Assembly: GCF_000002985.6 (NCBI RefSeq)
Contig: NC_003281.10
Coordinates: 13,578,001-13,642,000 of the forward strand
Reading direction: 5' to 3'
DNA length: 64,000 nucleotides
Source of the DNA: Caenorhabditis elegans
Taxonomy: Eukaryota; Nematoda; Chromadorea; Rhabditida; Rhabditidae
Shown: positions 61,596 to 64,000 of the stretch, piece after piece
How the letters are laid out: every line of letters starts with the position of its first letter
Position numbering within the stretch: the stretch's first letter is position 1
Notes under the pieces: generated by a model
What the model was told of the DNA's origin: nothing
What the model saw: the letters and a program-made list of their open reading frames with translations, nothing else
The model's database searches: none
Made by a program: the position numbers and the translations under genes

Positions 61596-62220
61596 ACATT
61601 ATCGACTTTTTTCAATAATTATTGGCTTTCTGCTAGTTTTTTTTTAAATCAAGTTATTTTTCGACTGGAATTATATAAATTTTATGAAGAAAAAACCATG
61701 AATATTGAATATCTGCGATTTTTGCGAACAATTATCGATTTTTTGTTTATTTTTCAGAAAATTGTATTTATTGATTTTTGAGAGAATTTTTAATTTCCAT
61801 ATTATTATATGCAGTTTTAATTTTGAAAAAAACCTGAAGTTGTGTACTCCACGTGGAATAGTGGGAATTCTTTTCAAGTTTTAAGAAAAATTGAACATTT
61901 CCAGTTATTTTTATTGTGTAAAACTTTCAAAGCTATTTTTCTCGTGCGGTTTCATATTGGTTTTTTTTGGTTGGAAATAATTTGAATAAAATTTAAAAAT
62001 CGTGTCAAGACCCAGAAAAAAAGTGGATAAGTATAGAAGCAGAAAGTTGGAAGGATTTCTTGAAATTTGAAACTCAAGACGCTAGGAACGAGGAATATCT
62101 CACAGAAACGGGGAGAAATGGATGAATGAAAAGTAGCAAAGGGCACACACACAAAATCAAAAAAAAAATTATGTTGAAATTTGATATTTACAAATTCAGG
62201 GTGGTCTAAGGAAATCCGCC

Positions 62221-63688
62221 CTATGGCGTCAATTTCTTCCGGAGATCCTCGTCATCACAGCATTCTGAAGGTGTCAGACCATCGGCGTCGAGAGCGGACC
62301 GGTCGGCGCCCGCCTGGAGTAGAAGCTCGGCGAGCAGTGGTCGGTGGCATTGAGCGGCTGGAAAAAATGTACTGTACTTTTTATTTAAATATTCCCGTTT
62401 TTGGAAAAAAATGTAAATTCAATTTTTTTTCACTTTCCACTGAACCCATACCAAAATGTAGCGCTGTCTGTAGACATCCATCGACTGCATTGACATCTAC
62501 ATTGTTTTCAATAAGAAATTGAACAACTGGATCACATCCGAGGTCCGTAGCCCATAGGAGAGCGGTCATCTGCAATTTAGAAAAATTTTCGAAGAATGAT
62601 GAAGTTTCTGTTAGGAGTGTAGCTTTTACGGTGTAAATTACAAGAAGAAAAATTAAAATCAATTTTTTTCAAATTATTTACCGCCAAATATTGATCCTTG
62701 GCCTCAATAATCTCGGGTTCATTTCTCAAAAGTGTGCGCATAGTGTCGATATCGCTCACGCGCATCGCCGCGAACCATTTCTTTTCGGTTTCGGTTTCCA
62801 GTTTCGTTGGCGGGTGCACCACAGCGTCGTCGAACATTTCTGGCTGAAAAATGATAAGAGGGGTACGGTATTTAGTAACAACTTTACGTGTTTTATTATT
62901 TCACAGACTCAACTTTAATTTTTTTTTTGAATTTTTTGCATCTTTCGTAAGTTTGCCTTGTTAAAACGGTTTCTAATCTGGTGGGAAAAGTAGGAAAAAG
63001 CTTCAAAAACCATTTAAAAAAACTACAGTAATTCGTTCCCACTCGCTGCGAGACCCCTCGTCTCGGGAGGTCGCCCTCCTTTAAGTCATTACGGTAGTTT
63101 TGATACCAAATATAGACGTAGAGGCTCAATTTTCAAGTTTTCAGTACTATTCTACATAAAAAAATTTAAAATATACATTTAAAAAAGCATGATTAAGTGG
63201 GGATTAATAATTTTTTATCCTTTTCACCTCGATAACACCCATTGTGCTGGGCATCTTCTCCCACAGTCCACTTTTCTTCACCGTCTCTGCATCCGGATCC
63301 CAAGACGTGTCAAGCTGAGCCATGAGCTCACAATACGCTTCCATAGCTCTCGACCGGCTCATCTGACTATTCGCTAGCCACGAGTTGAACTTTTTGCGCG
63401 CGACCGTTTCGAACCAGTAGGGACCTTTTTTCGAGTCTGAAATTGTGTTCTTTTAGTTTCTCAGCTTCAAAATCGTCCATTTTAAATACCTGCTGGACCT
63501 TCTACAGCCTGCTTGTAGAGTCCATAGAATTTTAATATAGTTTTCTGATCGATTTTTGTCAGAAACCCCGGCAACCTTGTCGTCGCCGCGTCGAATTTCG
63601 CCTCAAGCAGCGTATCGATGGGTTCTTCTTCTTGATTTTCATTTTTTGGATGGTCCTGGAATGAAGAGACTGCCCATGCAATAATCAT
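62221..63688 (-). CDS. acbp-5: ACBP-5, acyl-CoA-binding protein with ankyrin repeats (ACBD6-like)
   Basis: Five exons, 63688-63490, 63436-63228, 62843-62682, 62569-62452 and 62357-62221 (TAG), in phase, 274 aa. The ATG directly follows TTTCCAG, a trans-splice acceptor. An acyl-CoA-binding domain occupies about residues 30-115: FDAATTRLPGF, QKTILKFYGLYKQAVEGPAG, KKGPYWFETVARKKFNSW and SRSRAMEAYCELMAQL carry the helix-2/3 Tyr and Lys residues that hold the acyl-CoA. Ankyrin repeats follow (TALLWATDLGCDPVVQFLIE, VDVNAVDGCLQTALHF, AELLLQAGADRSALDADG). This ACB-plus-ankyrin layout is that of ACBD6, which binds long-chain acyl-CoAs and stimulates N-myristoylation. The BolA-like gene ends 140 bp upstream, so the pair could be an operon. 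I recall T12D8.3. Confidence 0.93.
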
Positions 63689-63827
63689 CTGGAAACTTTG
63701 TGTAACTACTGATTTCAGTCGGAAACAAAGAAATATGACCTGGCCTTTTCGATTAAAAATAACCAACTTTAATTCAAAAACAAAGCGAATAATTAAATAG
63801 AATCATTCATTTAAAAAGTACAGCAAA

Positions 63828-63963
63828 TTAGTCCACCAAATCCTGGCAACCGGCATTTTGACGGTCTTCCGTCGTCATTTGGGACCATCTTTCAGGTGTG
63901 TAGGCGCAGATGGTGAGCGCGTGAGTTTCGTCCATGATTGGAGCAAGAGCAGCTTGGACCAAT
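63828..63963 (-). CDS. BolA-like protein, last exon (5' part outside window)
   Basis: The exon begins after a TTTTACAG acceptor at 63963 and ends with TAA at 63828. It encodes LVQAALAPIMDETHALTICAYTPERW followed by SQMTTEDRQNAGCQDLVD. The pattern R/L-V-x-x-x-L, then HAL/HAF, then T-P-x-x-W is the conserved end of BolA proteins, which partner monothiol glutaredoxins in iron-sulfur cluster and redox handling. The N-terminal half, including the conserved His region, lies beyond the window. Its 3' end is 140 bp from the acbp-5 start in the same direction, typical operon spacing. Confidence 0.75.
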
Positions 63964-64000
63964 CTGTAAAATTGGAATAAGTTTATATTTACATTACTTT

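Overview
This window is nematode genomic DNA, almost certainly Caenorhabditis elegans or a very close relative. Introns are short and AT-rich, most splice acceptors read TTTCAG, and several start codons sit right behind an acceptor-like trans-splice site. The proteins I recognise (an intestinal-type actin, HIP-1, MLC-5, TAF-9 and ACBP-5 homologues) match a gene cluster I recall from the right arm of C. elegans chromosome III (cosmids T25C8/T12D8). That placement is from memory, not from a search. Exon models were built by hand from splice sites and phase continuity.

Layout. 1-2539: 3' part of an unrecognised basic protein gene (+). 2850-5557: MSP-domain-like protein with a Lys-rich repetitive tail (+). 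6282-21379: about 15.1 kb of one GC-punctuated satellite; all long open frames there are repeat artefacts. 21380-23535: mobile and foldback DNA (cggcgatcgccgat arrays, a TA-flanked palindromic MITE, a GC-rich foldback, a 947-bp mariner-like element). 23753-25149: glutamine synthetase (-) broken by a 1-nt frameshift. 26554-28066: actin, act-5-like (-), with TGATAA motifs upstream. 30072-36704: sedoheptulokinase-like FGGY kinase (+); its sixth intron holds a 3.7-kb foldback element with tRNA-like modules. 36861-44223: hip-1 (-), whose 5.5-kb third intron contains a complete gene on the opposite strand (39364-43284, +) for a secreted acidic [14 protein letters not shown] protein. 45323-45964: mlc-5 (+). 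46284-47904: taf-9 (+). 48032-48528: small secreted protein (-). 49118-52714: arrestin-domain protein (-). 52715-62220: no gene that I can support, but several repeat families. 62221-63688: acbp-5 (-). 63828-63963: last exon of a BolA-like gene (-), close enough upstream of acbp-5 to suggest an operon.

Functions are mostly housekeeping or structural: cytoskeleton (actin, essential myosin light chain), Hsp70 co-chaperone, TFIID subunit, acyl-CoA binding, iron-sulfur/redox (BolA-like) and sugar phosphorylation. They do not form a pathway. The most unusual content is non-genic: the 15-kb satellite with higher-order structure, the near-perfect foldback with tRNA-like inner ends, and the nested acidic repeat protein.
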